Source: Smallanthus sonchifolius
Taxonomy: Eukaryota; Streptophyta; Magnoliopsida; Asterales; Asteraceae
Assembly (NCBI GenBank): GCA_023525975.1
Contig: JAKNSE010000037.1
Location: forward strand, 7,670,501 to 7,734,500
Reading direction: 5' to 3'
DNA: 64,000 bases
The translations under genes were made by a program, and so were the position numbers. This document shows, in pieces, positions 12,455-22,358 of this stretch. The notes beneath the pieces are model-generated. The model was not told the DNA's origin and searched no databases. It saw only the letters and a list, made by a program, of their open reading frames with translations. Within the stretch, counting starts at the first letter, position 1, and each line of letters starts with the position of its first letter.

Positions 12455-12952
12455 AAGGAATTAGGAAGTCTGGAAGTCGTAAAAGAAACGTCGAAGAGGT
12501 TTGATCAAATCAAAGCACGAATGAAGGCCGCACAAGATCGTCAGAAATCCTATGCGGATAAACGATGAAGGCCTATTGAGTTTGATGTTGGGGACATAGT
12601 AATGTTGAAAGTGTCACCCTGGAAGGGAATCATTCGATTCAGGAAGAGAGGAAAGTTAAGTCCGAGGTTTGTCGGACCTTTTAGGATAGCGGCACGGGTT
12701 GGTGAAGTCGCTTATCAGTTAGAGTTGCCTGATGAGTTAAGTGGGATTCATCCTACCTTCTATGTATCACACTTGCGAAAGTGTTTGGCGGATGAATCGG
12801 CTCACGTACCACTTACTGACATCGAGGTCGACAACAGCCTTAATTACATCGAAGAACCCGTGGCTATCTTAGACCGAAAGGAGAAACGTTTGCGTAACAA
12901 AGTGATCAAATTGGTTAAAGTCCAACGGAAGCACCGAAAGGGATCAAATTGA
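12455..12952 (+). pseudogene. Gypsy integrase C-terminus with truncated chromodomain-like tail
   Basis: After the TAG at 12452 the same frame resumes, is stopped again by TGA near 12565, and then opens at 12602-12952. That stretch holds the integrase C-terminal fold (LSPRFVGPFRI; GIHPTFYVSHLRKC) and the start of the chromodomain-like tail of Del/Tekay-type gypsy elements (EEPVAILDRKEKRLRNK). The tail ends early, at the HRKGS motif, by an in-frame TGA. Confidence 0.85.
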
Positions 12953-13431
12953 GATTTTTTTCTTAAGTTGTGTTTCCGGGTTTTCAGGTGAAAATAGGAC
13001 GTTTTTACAGATGAAACTTGAGAATAAGCTTAGGTTTAGTATCTGGAATGAAAACCGGTTGTTTTGAGCAAAGAAAGTTGAAGTTTTGACATAATCGAAC
13101 CCAAATCCTCGCATTTCGGGACTGTTTGGGAAGATGACTGCTGGTGCAGGCGAACTTAGCAAGTTCGCCAGTCAAGTTCGCTTGGTGGAGGCGAACTTAT
13201 CAAGTTCGCCTGATTATGTTCGCCTGGCAAGTTCGCTTGGCCAAGGGTAAGCGAACTTATTATGTTCGCCTGGCAAGTTCGCTTAGCCAAAGGTAAGCGA
13301 ACTTATTATGTTCGCCTGGCAAGTTCGCTTGGCCAAGGGTAAGCGAACTTATTATGTTCGCCTAAGTTAAGTTCGCATGGCCAAGGGTAAGCGAACTTAT
13401 TAAGTTCGCTTATAAGTTCGCTTAGGCCAGT
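12953..13431 (+). repeat. GCGAACTT minisatellite next to the gypsy remnant
   Basis: No gypsy 3' LTR follows the integrase. Instead a non-coding stretch leads into a tandem array (about 13150-13430) of roughly 55-base units containing AAGCGAACTTATTATGTTCG and CCTGGCAAGTTCGCTTGGCC. Many units are inverted relative to their neighbours, so the array can form hairpins. It resembles an LTR promoter region of another retroelement family, but no ends are visible. Confidence 0.6.
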
Positions 13432-13573
13432 GGAAGACTTTCCTTCTGTGTAATTAGCTGAAATCATGGAAGCAGGAAATATAAATTGTGGCAATTGTTT
13501 TTGGCGAGAAAACGAAGAATTGGAGGCCCTGGAGAACGCCATGTGGCACCTTAGTTATTGATTTATCAGAGTA
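13432..13573 (-). repeat. Inverted copy of 20585-20732
   Basis: About 140 bases match 20585-20732 in reverse complement with few differences, including GGAGAACGCCATGTGGCACC against GGTGCCACGTGGCGTTCTCC. Here it follows the GCGAACTT array; there it follows a Helitron-like end. Both look like pieces of one LTR family split by later insertions. Confidence 0.7.
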
Positions 13574-13590
13574 ATATATATATATATATA

Positions 13591-16516
13591 TAGAGGTGGG
13601 CAAAAAAACCGGTTTCAAACCGGGTCCCCGGTACCCGACCCGAACCGAACCGGGTTCGCAAACAAACCGGTTTCACCCAACCCGATCCGAAACCCGATCC
13701 AAACCCGTAGGTGTGTAACCAGTTTTTAAAAAAATTTTGGATACCGGTTCTTAACCCGACCCGAACTGGTTTCACCCTCAAACCGGTTTCGGGCCCGACC
13801 CGGTTCTCAAACCGGTTCGAACCGTTGTAAACTTCGATTTTAACGGTTTTATAGCCGTTGGAACGGCTATATGACCATTTTTTTTGGTTTTTTTTGTATT
13901 TTGGAGCCCCTACAACTTGTATAAATAGGTGTGGGTTGTATTGGTTCAACCACACAATTCCAAAACGCTCTCATTTCTCAAAAACGCTCTTATTTATCAA
14001 AAACGCTCACGCTCGAAAGTCGAAACTCCCAAAATGGCAAACGAATCTCAACAATCTAATATTGTTGGTGCTTCTCAAAGTGTTAGTGCTCCCACGGTTG
14101 TGCGGGTTATTCCTACAACAAGGAATCCCAATGTTTGGCAACATTTCGATTTATGCGAAATGTCGAATGGTGGTCATAAGGCTCGATGCAAGTTGTGCGG
14201 GCATTTTTTTGGAAAAGACGCAAACACAACTTTGAAGAATCACATTGAAAAAAACTATTGTTCGGTTATAAAGTCTCAAGCTTCGCAAGGTCAACCAAGT
14301 ATGACAAACGAAGGTAATATTTTTGCGTATAATGTTGACTTGGTTCGGGAAAGGATGGCGCATTTTGTGATTCAAGAGAGTCTACATTTCAAACACTTTG
14401 ACAACGAGCGTTTGACTCGGCTTATTCAACAAACGCTCCAACCTCGCTACACTCATGTAAGTCGTGCTACTCTTAGAAGAGATTGTATAAATATGTGGAA
14501 AAAAGCTAAAGTAGAAATAATAAATGAATTTGAAAATTTAAAAACCGGTATTAGTTTAACTTGTGATGTTTGGTCGGCTCCCCACAATTTGCCGGATTCT
14601 TACATTTGCGTTACCGCTCATTGGATAAATCCGGAAAATTGGCAAATGATGAAACGTACTATTGCGTTCGATATTTTTGCATACCCCCACACCGGTGACA
14701 ATTTATTTTATATTTTAGACAAAGTTATAAGAACTTTTAAAATAGAAACAAAAGTTTTTTCAATATCGTTTGATAACGCCTCGAATAATACCGTCGCGGT
14801 AAACCAACTTATTTTAAAATATAACCCGATTTGTAATGGTATTTTTTTCCATAGCCGATGTGTTGCACATATTATTAATTTAGTTGTGCAAGGTGGTCTT
14901 AAACACATTGACGATGTTAGAAATAAATTTAAACAAATGTTGCGTGACATTTTTCATACAAGTCAAAGAAGATATCATCGATATATAAAATTTTGTAAAG
15001 ACGGTGAAACCGAATGTTTAGGTCCAAATTGGGACGTTTCAACACGTTGGAACTCAACGTGTAACATGTTCGAAAAAGCCATTCAACAAAAACGAAGTTT
15101 GCAAATGTTTCATGCCCAACTAGCAAGGCAAAATAAAGTAACAAAATTTCCGACAGCGGGTTGGGGTATCATTGAAGGTGTAGCCGATATGCTCCATATT
15201 TTTAAAACCGCTACAACCTATTTATCGGGAGTTTACTATCCCACAAGTCCTTTGGTTTTAAATCAACTTTTTTTAATGGTGGAAAAATTAAACGAATATT
15301 CCATGCGAGGCGGCGTATTTAAAGAAATGATACCGCCAATGAAAGAGAAATTTAGAAAATATTTTAAAGAAATGCCTCCGATTATTACTTGCGCCGCCGC
15401 CTTAAACCCGTGCTTAAATGTTTCGGGTGTTGAAACTTTAATTGAAAAAATAATTTACGGTTTGGATTTATACGAAGAAGACGTATTTTTAACGGATAGA
15501 GCAAAAACTATTTTTACACAAAATTTGTCTACTTTATTTACTGTTTATGTTGAAAAATATGGTACAACATCTACCGTTCATGAGCAATTTAGAAACGCTC
15601 CATCAAGTGCAAGTACTAGTCGGAGTTCAATGTTAAACTTATTTAATACTATACTTAATGAAAATAGTAAACGTCAACGGGGTAATACCCCAAGTAGCGA
15701 ATTAGGTAGATATATCGGTTCGGATTTTTTAACCGGTATGAATGCTCATGATTTTGAGATATTTGATATCTTGGCTTGGTGGAAAGGGAAGGAAAACCAA
15801 TTTCCCGTCCTATCCGCTATGGCCCGTGATCTACTAACCGTCCAAGCTTCTACAGTAGCTTCGGAATCTGCTTTTTCTGTTAGTGGCAGAGTTGTTTCTT
15901 TACGAAGAACAAGACTAACTCCGCCATCGGTGGAAACGTGCATTTGCTTAAAAGATTACTTGGACGCGGCGGAAAGAATACAACATATATCTTCCCTTGA
16001 AGGCGAACTCGAAGTCGAGGGAGAGATATACGAGGACGAGGTGGAAGGAGGATTGATTGAAGCAATCGGCGAAGACCTCCTACGAGGGAGTTCGGGATCC
16101 GACTAGTACCGACTACCCGGATTTTCAATATATCCACGAAGAAGACTTTTATATTTAATGTATTTTTAATTTGTAAACTTTTAATTATTTGTTTTGTAAT
16201 TTCTAAACTTTATTTTGTATGTTTTGTAATTTTTAAGTTAAGTTAATATCTTTAACGGTTAATTTTTTAAAAAATTAACGGTTTTTTTTTTTAAAAAAAA
16301 TCCGGGTAAACCGGTTTTGGACCCGAACCGGTTTAGTAGCCAACCCGGTTTCAACCCGGTCCGATCCGGTTTGGTAGGGTTGGGTTCGATGATCCTTGAA
16401 CCCGGTTCGTGACCCGAACCGGTTCGTACGTCGACCCGGTCCAAGCGGGTTTTGCCCAACCCGACCCGGTTTTAAACCCGAACCGGTTTCGTTAAAAAAC
16501 CCGATTTGTACACCTA
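13591..16516 (+). mobile_element. hAT DNA transposon with intact transposase frame
   Basis: The left end TAGAGGTGGGCAAAAAAACC is matched by the inverted right end ATTTGTACACCTA (allow two bases either way because of the TA flanks). The insertion lies in a (TA)n tract, with TATATATA on both sides as the 8-bp duplication hAT elements make. Both subterminal regions (13605-13830 and 16300-16500) are dense in AACCGG and CCGGTT motifs, likely transposase-binding sites. One uninterrupted transposase frame is inside, so the copy may be autonomous. Confidence 0.85.
14034..16106 (+). CDS. hAT transposase (BED zinc finger, RNase H-like, dimerisation domain)
   Basis: This single-exon protein of 690 residues would cut and join the ends of its own element in the nucleus. 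I chose ATG 14034 (MANESQ); the frame is open 35 codons further upstream, but that part runs into the 5' leader. A BED-type zinc finger spans about residues 32-75 (CKLCGHFF, then H and C in HIEKNYC). The catalytic RNase H-like fold carries Asp in LTCDVWSAP (about 177) and in SFDNASNN (about 247). The hAT C-terminal dimerisation domain spans about 575-640, with LAWWKG, SESAFSVSGRV and the RTRLTP segment. No stop or frameshift interrupts it and its length is normal for the Ac/Tam3 group. Acidic residues dominate the last 50 positions. Expression cannot be judged from sequence. Confidence 0.92.
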   Translation: MANESQQSNIVGASQSVSAPTVVRVIPTTRNPNVWQHFDLCEMSNGGHKARCKLCGHFFGKDANTTLKNHIEKNYCSVIKSQASQGQPSMTNEGNIFAYNVDLVRERMAHFVIQESLHFKHFDNERLTRLIQQTLQPRYTHVSRATLRRDCINMWKKAKVEIINEFENLKTGISLTCDVWSAPHNLPDSYICVTAHWINPENWQMMKRTIAFDIFAYPHTGDNLFYILDKVIRTFKIETKVFSISFDNASNNTVAVNQLILKYNPICNGIFFHSRCVAHIINLVVQGGLKHIDDVRNKFKQMLRDIFHTSQRRYHRYIKFCKDGETECLGPNWDVSTRWNSTCNMFEKAIQQKRSLQMFHAQLARQNKVTKFPTAGWGIIEGVADMLHIFKTATTYLSGVYYPTSPLVLNQLFLMVEKLNEYSMRGGVFKEMIPPMKEKFRKYFKEMPPIITCAAALNPCLNVSGVETLIEKIIYGLDLYEEDVFLTDRAKTIFTQNLSTLFTVYVEKYGTTSTVHEQFRNAPSSASTSRSSMLNLFNTILNENSKRQRGNTPSSELGRYIGSDFLTGMNAHDFEIFDILAWWKGKENQFPVLSAMARDLLTVQASTVASESAFSVSGRVVSLRRTRLTPPSVETCICLKDYLDAAERIQHISSLEGELEVEGEIYEDEVEGGLIEAIGEDLLRGSSGSD

Positions 16517-16529
16517 TATATATATATAT

Positions 16530-17079
16530 GGGGATGATCAAATAATAAGTATGTTTTCGCTAAAAACTCTAAGAAATGACCAAAACGCTTAGAAACGATA
16601 TCAAACGAACTCCGATTGAGCTCATTTCAGCGGCGTTGGAACTGTCTCGTCGAACTCTATCATCTTAGCTTTTAGGGTTTAGCTTTTAAGGTTTAGATTT
16701 TACGTTTGAATTTTAGGGTTTTAGCCTTATGGTTTAGCTTTTAGGGTTTAGATTTTATGGTATAGGTTTTTTTGAGGGGTGGGGGTAGGGGGTTTAGGTT
16801 TTTAGGGAGGGGTGGGGGTGGGTTTAGGTTTTTTTTTTTTTTGGGGGGGGGGTGGTTTAGGTTTTTGAGGGGTGAGGATGATGGTTTTAGGCCTTTTGGG
16901 GTGGGGTTGGAGGGTGGGTTTAGGTTTTTGGGGGTGCGGGTGGAGGGGGTTTAGGTTTTTGGGTCCGGATTAGAGTTCGATGAGACGGTTCCCACGCCGT
17001 TGGAATGAGCTAAATCGGAGTTCGTTTGACCCACTTCTTTGCGTTTCTTAGCAAAAACCACTTCTTAGTGGAAACTTTC

Positions 17080-17081
<2 letters not shown>
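16530..17081 (+). mobile_element. Family A foldback element, copy A4
   Basis: The copy starts GGGGATGATCAAATAATAAG beside the TA tract that also borders the hAT element and ends AGTGGAAACTTTCCC before another long TA tract. Inverted arms (16600-16660 and 16972-17030) flank a G-rich TTTAGGG-like core. Confidence 0.8.

Positions 17082-17133
<52 letters not shown>
17082..17133. repeat. (TA)n microsatellite
   Basis: About 50 bases of near-pure TA separate copy A4 from the family C fragment. Confidence 0.95.
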
Positions 17134-17135
<2 letters not shown>

Positions 17136-17177
17136 TTGAGTTAATGAGAGAACTCACTTTAATGAGAGAACTAGAGA
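17134..17177 (+). mobile_element. Fragment of family C (C2)
   Basis: GGTTGAGTTAATGAGAGAAC and the following bases copy the left end of C1 at 3244. The match stops after AACTAGAGAAACAC, where family D sequence begins abruptly. The junction is a chimera of two element families. Confidence 0.65.
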
Positions 17178-17253
17178 AACACTATAGATGTAAAACACCA
17201 TGATGAAAACTCACTTTAATTCGAACACAGGCTTAACCAAGTTTATGTTTATG

Positions 17254-18004
17254 TGTAGGATCGTAAGATTACAAGGTGATTCTATTCTAGTTGATATTGG
17301 CGGAAACAATAACAACCAACAAAGTAAACAAGTAAACAGCAAGAATACTGATAAATGCACTGTTGTATTAAACTTCTGAGATTACAAGTTTACAAGTAAA
17401 ACACTATCAAGAAGCACTGTGAAAGCACAGCAAGCACACTTACAATGAAGTGTTTACACAGTATTTATAGTAACTTAGAATCAAGACAGACCCTTGATTC
17501 TAAGGATCAGATCTAACACAAGCCGTTGATCTTGTTTATTAATCTAAATTACACGTAAAGGCTAATCTAGATAACTTTACTGAAACGTCTTCTTAGGCAT
17601 CATTGTTTGCATGCTTGGAGACGCGCGTCATTGTCATTTATTGGTTGCACCACTGAGGTTCCTTCTGCTTGGAGTGTGTCAGTTGTTTTTGCAGAAAGGT
17701 GTCAGAGGTGCTTCACATGGGTAGTCAGCTGCAACGTTTGGTCTTCAGTGAATAAAGCTATCAGCAGCAACTTGTGTTGAATGCTGCTGATAAGACTATC
17801 AGTAGCAACAAGTGTTGGATGCTGCTGATAAGCCTATCAGCAGCAACAAGTGTTGAATGCTGCTGATAAGCCTATCAGCAGCAACTTGTGTTGAATGCTG
17901 CTGATAAGCCTATCAGCAGCAACAAGTGTTGGATGCTGCTGATAAGCCTATCAGCAGCATTTGTACTTAGAATAATTTGGTAGCAATCAGTCTGTGGTTC
18001 TACA
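17254..18004 (+). mobile_element. Solo-LTR-like insertion (TG...CA, 5-bp duplication)
   Basis: The insert runs from TGTAGGATCG to GGTTCTACA, flanked by TTATG on the left and TTGTG on the right. Without it, D2 would read TTTATGGTATTGAAA, matching the uninterrupted D family. The ends and 5-bp duplication (one mismatch) indicate an LTR retroelement reduced to one LTR. No primer-binding site or coding sequence is present. A 38-bp tandem array lies inside. Confidence 0.7.
17758..17962 (+). repeat. Minisatellite of 38-bp partly palindromic units
   Basis: CTATCAG starts recur exactly every 38 bases (17758, 17796, 17834, 17872, 17910, 17948), giving five full units and a partial one. Each unit begins CTATCAGCAGCAAC and ends TGCTGCTGATAAG, so each can fold into a hairpin. 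Confidence 0.92.
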
Positions 18005-18705
18005 TTGTGGTATTGAAATTTTAATCTAAAAGTGTAAAACACCATGATAGAAGCAAAAATGTCATAAACATAAATTATGGCGTTTTTGTTTTGTCATGGT
18101 GTTTTACACTTTTGGCGTAAAATTTCAATCAACGATTAGTTTTTCATTGTGTTTTATACTTTAACTTCCATATACATGGTGTTTTGTCATGTTTGTGTTT
18201 ATGGTGTTTTACCTTTTTTTAAACGTCTAGTTCAACATAAATTATACGTCACAGTTGTAAAACACAATGACAAACTAATCGCCATGTGAAAATACCATGA
18301 ACAAAAACACCATGTGGAAATTTGGCGTTTTAATTTGTCATTGTGATTCTGAAAACACATGTTGAAACTAAAACGCCATGTTGAAAGAGTTTATAAAGAA
18401 ACTAAAATGTCATGTTGGATCATAATTTGTCATTGTGATTTATCAAAGAGTTTATAAAGAAACTAAAACATCATGACCAAAAACACCATGTTGAAATCTG
18501 TCATTTTGAAAACACCATGACAAAAAAAGCTAAACGTCATGTTGAAGTTGGCCTCTAGGTGTAAAACACAATGATTAGAAATACTCTATGTTGAAAAACA
18601 CCATAATCTAAAAAACTATATGTTGAAAAAACACCACAGATATAAAACACAATGTTGAAAAAAAAACTCACTTTCAATATTATTTAAATAAAAAACGATT
18701 TAAAA

Positions 18706-18739
<34 letters not shown>

Positions 18740-18892
18740 AAAAACTAATTGTAATGTTGAAAACACCATGACCAAAAAAGCTAAAACGCCATGTTCAAAA
18801 TGGCCAAATGTGAAAAACACCATGACCAGAAAAACATCATGTTAAAAAACACGCAGTTAAAAACGATTTAAATATATATATATATATATATA

Positions 18893-19598
18893 GGGGGAGG
18901 ATCAAATAAGAAGTATGTTTTCGCTAAGAACTCTAAGAAATGACTAAAACGCTTAAAAACGATATCAAACGAACTCCGATTGAGCTCCTTTCAGCCGCAT
19001 TGGAACCGTCTCGTCGAACTCTACCATCTTAGCTTTTACGTTTGAATTTTAGGGTTTTAGCCTTATGGTTTAGCCTTAGGGTTTAGCTTTTAGGGTTTAG
19101 ATTTTATGGTTTAGGTTTTTTTTAGGGGGGGGGGGTCGGTGGGAGGGTTTAGGTTTTTTGGGGGGGGGGGGGGTAGGGTGGTGGTTTTAGGCTTTTTGTG
19201 GTGGGGTTGGATGGAGGTTTAGGTTTTGGGGGGTGCGGGTGGAAGGGGGGATTTAAGTTTTTGGGTCCGGATTAGAGTTCGATGAGACGGTTCCAACGCC
19301 GCTGGAATGGGCTCAATCGAAGTTCGTTTGACTCACTTCTTAGCGTGTCTTAGCGAAAAACCACTTTTAGTGAAACCATGATTTGAAATGTGCCTGTCAC
19401 TTTTTATGATGAGAGAGAGAGGTGTGATTACCAAAATGCCCTTTAAGGGTATAAAATAAATGAAAAAAGGTTGGAAATTAATTTTTTAATCTGATTAAAT
19501 CTCAGCAATAGATTCAAGATGATGGATTTTAGATCAAAGGTCACAAATTGGTTTTTTAGTTTTTACATGAAACATTGGTTTACATTTGATCCCTACCC
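18893..19598 (+). mobile_element. Family A foldback element, copy A5, complete long form
   Basis: The left end GGGGGAGGATCAAAT mirrors the right end ATTTGATCCCTACCC, and both abut (TA)n, so this copy shows the full long form of about 706 bp. Inverted arms lie at 18965-19025 and 19272-19330 around a G-rich core. The tail 19378-19565 is shared with A3. Confidence 0.8.
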
Positions 19599-20132
19599 TA
19601 TATATATATATATATAAATAAAATAAAAAACTAATCGTAATGTTGAAAAAACCATAACCAAAAAAGGTAAAACGACATGTTGAAAATGACCCACATATGT
19701 AAAACACCATAACTAGAAAAACACACAGTTGAAAACACCATAGATCTAAAACACAATGTACAAAAAAACCCACTTTAATGTCATCTAAACAAAAACGATT
19801 TAAAGAGTATATAAATATAGTAATACCATACTAGTTGGAAAGATAAAAAAACGCTCGATTTTATGGTAATTTAAAAAAAAAAATAATGACGTATAAAAAA
19901 GTTATGGACGTTTAAAAAAATGGGGGAAATGACATGTGAATTACATGTGCACTTTTTTGAGTTGACTCTTCCCTTAATACCCTTCCTAGTGCTTTTCCAC
20001 TTGCTATTATTTACAAAAATGCCACCGCGTGAATCTCAGCCACAAATCACAAAGATCTTATAGCTGAGATTCATTTCTACACTTTTTAGAGTTTTGAGCC
20101 TTTGTAACAGAACCTCTACCTATATATATATA

Positions 20133-20463
20133 TCTATACTATATAATAAATAAAGGTTTCACAATGCCACGTGTCGCCTTTACATTCATTCTTAAAAAAA
20201 AATTCCCGCCTCTCTCTCTTAATAAATACACTTTCATATTTTCAATAATAATATATTTTTAAACAAATTATTGATTTCACTAATAAAACATTAAATTATC
20301 TTATATTATAAGAAACTTTGAAATGTAATTACTTAGCTTATGTTTTCAATTAAATACTAAATGAAAGTCAAATTAAATTGAATAGTATTATTATTTAATG
20401 TATTTTTGAAACTCAATTATATATTAATTTTTACATATTTTTTTATTTTGTTTTCTAATGTTA

Positions 20464-20521
<58 letters not shown>

Positions 20522-20576
20522 GTTTAAAAATTTATGTATTGATATTTTTTCACCTTGTGTAATACACAGGTTCTAA
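20133..20576 (+). mobile_element. Small Helitron-like element
   Basis: The left end TCTATACTATATAATAAA has the TC start seen in plant Helitrons. The right end has a short hairpin (CCTTGTGT AAT ACACAGG) and then CTAA, fitting the CTRR rule. The base after it is G, not the expected T, and the hairpin lies closer to the end than usual. A long TA tract (20465-20517) is inside. A similar left end occurs at 46067. Confidence 0.45.
20465..20517. repeat. (TA)n microsatellite
   Basis: A pure TA tract of about 53 bases lies inside the Helitron-like element. Confidence 0.95.
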
Positions 20577-20584
20577 GCTGGTTA

Positions 20585-20778
20585 TTCTAATAAATCAATA
20601 ACTAAGGTGCCACGTGGCGTTCTCCAGGGCCTCCAATTCTTCGTTTTCCCGCCAAAAACAATTGCCACAATTTATGTTTCCTGCTTCCATGATTTCAGCT
20701 AATTACACAGAAGGAAAGTCTTCCAAAATTTAAAGAATCAGTTTCAATGATTAATTTGATTTTCTCCCGATGAAGTTG
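20585..20778 (+). repeat. Host site of the solo LTR; partner of 13432-13573
   Basis: The first 148 bases are the inverted counterpart of 13432-13573. The segment ends in AGTTG (20774-20778), the left target duplication of the solo LTR that follows. Confidence 0.7.
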
Positions 20779-20825
20779 TGTAACACCCAAAAATAAAAAG
20801 AAAAGAAAAATTCAAAATTTCACTC

Positions 20826-21103
20826 CCTCGCGGTACGCGAGGGAGATTTTGACAAAACCTCGCGGTACGCGAGGGGACTGCTTATGCGCCAGAAAATCAC
20901 CTTCTCGCGGTACGCGAGAAGATCTTCGATGAAGTCTCGCGGTACGCGAGGGAATAGTACACGCGTCAGGGCCAGAAAACACGTGTCATGTACACTTGCC
21001 ACCTGCTGCCACGTGTCATGCTGACTCACCTCGATTCGCGACTTGTCATCCCCTCGCGGTACGCGAGGGATTTCCTTGGCCGGCCTCGCGGTACGCGAGG
21101 GAC
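20826..21103 (+). repeat. Six copies of CTCGCGGTACGCGAG in LTR promoter region
   Basis: The motif occurs near 20827, 20860, 20904, 20936, 21053 and 21085. Each has arms CTCGCG and CGCGAG around GTA, so each is a hairpin or a two-fold protein site. The copies are very well conserved while the spacers differ. All lie upstream of the TATA box, which fits an enhancer or regulator-binding role, but that is inference. Confidence 0.85.
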
Positions 21104-21115
21104 CGGAATTCCAGC

Positions 21116-21123
21116 CTATAAAA
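21116..21123 (+). promoter_or_regulatory. TATA box of the solo LTR
   Basis: TATAAAAG is a canonical plant TATA box, placed downstream of the palindrome array and within the U3-like part of the LTR. Confidence 0.6.
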
Positions 21124-22358
21124 GGCCTTCAAAGGGGATTGAATTCTGTACAGTTTCCAAACGTTCGTTTCACACAAACCCCGTTCTTTCAAGCTCCACG
21201 ACATCCCGAAGTGCTATCCAAGAGTCCAAACGAAATCCTGCACCAGCCGAAGTTTCGTCCAAATCCCGCGAAGTAGGTATCATTAAAACTATTCATATAT
21301 ATATAGCCGCAATTATATATATTCTCTCATATATATTCTCGTTAATCGTGTCTTCCCTAGGAAGAAACGTGTCGAGGTTCTGCTCAAATTCCGAAGCCTA
21401 CAACCCTACCAGCCATCAAAATCAAGGTGAACACGTTTAACGCTTTTCAAACGATAAAACCATTTTATTTACGAAAACGGCATGAAACAAATTAAATGCT
21501 TTAATCATAAGGGTAATCTACGTGATAGCATTCAGGCCATAAGCATACGTAGATTTGATCAAATGGTATACATGTGACGGGTGAAAGTCCGGTCCGTGGC
21601 TGGGTACAGATCATGTAATGGGAAATCATACGACTAAGGATGGGTTTCCTTAGCAGATTATACGAGGGACGAGTTCCTGAGTATCATGTAAGACTAAGAA
21701 CAAGGTTCTTAGCATCATCACCCTGGGAATAGGCTATCAGTCTGAGACATAGCGCTCAGCCAGTTGACCCCATGGCAGTTAACCCAGTGTATGTAGGTGG
21801 TATATACTTCAGGTGAAATAGACTGCTGAATGTGTAGATTTACCATACAAAAACGTGCTTAAAGGCTTTAATTTGGTTTATGTTAGAAATCATTTTCGTG
21901 TCAGTTAAATGTGATTCACCAGCTTTATGCTGATGTTCATTTTCAAAACGTTTTTCACAGGTAATGAAAGAAATCATTAAATTCAGGGTGATGCAGTAAA
22001 GACAAGATCTTTAGGCATATCAAAATCCCTGTGGCAGACTAATACAAGACCAAATGTTGGAACGGACGTAGATCCTAGACATTTTGAATGGCTTGTATTA
22101 TGTAAATTATTTCAATCACTGTACATTATATAATAGACTTTTGAAGATCTATTATCATGAAATGAAAAGGGACGTGGATCCCAAGTTTTGACAAAAAGTA
22201 CAGAATTAACCCTTGAGGTTATTTACATTACATTTCATTACAAAAAGGCATCAAGTAAAAACAAAGACTTCCGCTGTCCAAATTTATGGGACCTCATTCA
22301 GATACCAGCATTATCTCGCGACGCCCGGGCAGGGGTAGCCCGGGGTTGTGACAAGTTG

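Larger units (their letters stand above)
17178..20120 (+). mobile_element. Family D TIR element, copy D2 (right part), with nested insertions
   Basis: From 17178 the AAAACACCATG-type sequence follows D1 (from about 5170) closely, including the inverted CATGGTGTTTTACACTTTTG stretch. It is interrupted by a 751-bp insertion (17254-18004) and by copy A5 (18893-19598), placed at the same point as A3 in D1. The right end CCTTTGTAACAGAACCTCTA before (TA)n mirrors the D1 left end. The stretch 19810-19935 is an inverted counterpart of 4740-4870. No gene is present. Confidence 0.65.
20779..22353 (+). mobile_element. Solo LTR of a gypsy-type element with perfect 5-bp duplication
   Basis: The LTR begins TGTAACACCC and ends GGGTTGTGACA, 1575 bp long, flanked on both sides by AGTTG (20774-20778 and 22354-22358). 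No internal domain remains, so the full element was lost by LTR-LTR recombination. A TATA box, GCCTATAAAAGG, lies near 21115-21126. Upstream of it are six copies of a palindromic motif. The 150-codon frame at 20988-21440 crosses the promoter and is not a gene. Confidence 0.9.

Noticed and set aside
13150..13430. CRISPR-like array
   Set aside because: The repeats have no unique spacers and lie in plant retroelement DNA; a minisatellite explains them.
20988..21440. 150-codon frame
   Set aside because: It crosses the palindromes, TATA box and likely transcription start of the solo LTR and shows no domain.
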